Source: Solirubrobacterales bacterium
GTDB lineage: Bacteria > Actinomycetota > Thermoleophilia > Solirubrobacterales > Solirubrobacteraceae
DNA: 13,191 nt
Reading direction: 5' to 3'
NCBI GenBank assembly: GCA_015655225.1
Contig: JAATFK010000112.1
Coordinates: 1-13,191, forward strand
This document shows, in pieces, positions 12,880 through 13,191 of the stretch. The notes below the pieces were generated by a model that had not been told where the DNA came from, did not search any database, and saw only the letters and a program-made list of their open reading frames with translations. Each line of letters starts with the position of its first letter. Positions within the stretch are counted from its first letter, which is position 1. The translations under genes were made by a program, and so were the position numbers.

Positions 12880-12883
12880 CTCG

Positions 12884-13191
12884 CTACGGCGCAACGGGCG
12901 CGACGACGAGATGGCGGTCCGGCTCGTCGCCCTCGCTGTACGTCTCGATGCCTGTGCGGTCGCGCAGATACTCGTGCACGACCCGGCGCTCGACGGCGTT
13001 CATCGCGTCGAGCGCGACCGGCCGGCCGATCCGCAAGGCCTCCTCGGCCGCCTGGTCGGCGTCGTGCTGCAGGAGGGTGGCTCGGCGCTCGCGGTAGCCC
13101 GCGGCGTCGACCGTCACACGTCTGCGGTCCTCCTGCCCCCGGAACGCAACCCGGTAGGCGAGGTGCTGAATCGCGTCGATCGTCTGGCCAT
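12884..13191 (-). CDS. jag: Jag / KhpB RNA-binding protein, C-terminal part (5' end cut off by window)
   Basis: The last 102 residues of the SpoIIIJ-associated protein Jag (KhpB), an RNA-binding partner found next to yidC. Reading from the window edge, GQTIDAIQHLAYRVAF is the second half of the KH domain and RRVTVDAAGYRERR its last strand and helix. The R3H domain follows, with the Arg-x3-His signature in AVERRVVHEYL, then TGIETYSEGDEPDRHLVVAP, the standard Jag C-terminus ending close to the TAG stop. The N-terminal Jag domain lies outside the window. An internal GTG at 13117 is not the start, because the frame and the similarity continue to the edge. It is the most upstream gene here of the jag - LAGLIDADG - rsmG - parA - parB order; yidC, rnpA and the origin are expected just beyond. 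Confidence 0.93.
   Translation of the reverse strand, partial: GQTIDAIQHLAYRVAFRGQEDRRRVTVDAAGYRERRATLLQHDADQAAEEALRIGRPVALDAMNAVERRVVHEYLRDRTGIETYSEGDEPDRHLVVAPVAP

Noticed and set aside
12616..12894. 92-codon minus-strand frame covering the jag-LAGLIDADG gap
   Set aside because: Starts inside jag, crosses both inverted repeats, has no ribosome site and gives an Arg-rich sequence overlapping the better supported LAGLIDADG-like frame.

Overview
The window is a high-GC chromosomal segment whose gene content fits a deep-branching actinobacterium. The Thermoleophilia/Solirubrobacterales group is my best guess, from the GC-rich codon use, the gene set and the order jag - rsmG - parA - parB; this is inference, since no rRNA is present. 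The right end is the cluster that normally sits beside the chromosomal replication origin, so oriC probably lies beyond base 13191, past yidC/rnpA/rpmH.

Layout, left to right. (1) 1-1294, minus: a truncated AI-2E-family permease with an unusual C-terminal zinc ribbon. (2) 1334-2137, plus: a YmdB-type metallophosphoesterase, divergent from the permease and overlapping the next gene tail to tail by 57 bases. (3) 2081-6417, minus: a four-gene run read leftward, comprising a DUF4126-like membrane protein, an alkaline-phosphatase-superfamily phosphodiesterase, a GtrA-like membrane protein and a secreted-domain/GT87-like membrane glycosyltransferase. Three of the genes are joined by 4-base stop/start overlaps. 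It looks like an envelope glycan or lipid-carrier module. (4) 6515-8850, plus: a PLP aminotransferase coupled by ATGA to a D-Ala-D-Ala ligase, preceded by a hairpin and a possible 26-codon leader ORF. (5) 8874-9362, minus: a bifunctional-nuclease (DUF151) protein with a good -10 box and ribosome site. (6) 9434-10007, minus: tRNA-Ile(GAU) followed almost directly by a nucleoside 2-deoxyribosyltransferase-like gene. (7) 10055-13191, minus: jag (truncated), a small LAGLIDADG-like ORF, rsmG, parA and parB.

The most interesting region is 12441-12883. A single-motif LAGLIDADG protein sits between jag and rsmG and is translationally coupled to rsmG. The 83-base gap in front of it holds an AT-rich perfect inverted repeat made of the two halves of the ParB-binding site parS, pushed apart by 13 bases, with a second strong hairpin directly beside it. 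No intact parS is visible elsewhere in the window. The other notable structure is a 12-base copy of the tRNA-Ile 3' end just upstream of the tRNA 5' end.

All stretches without genes are under 100 bases and are described individually. Many long open frames antisense to real genes are GC-driven shadows and are not annotated.
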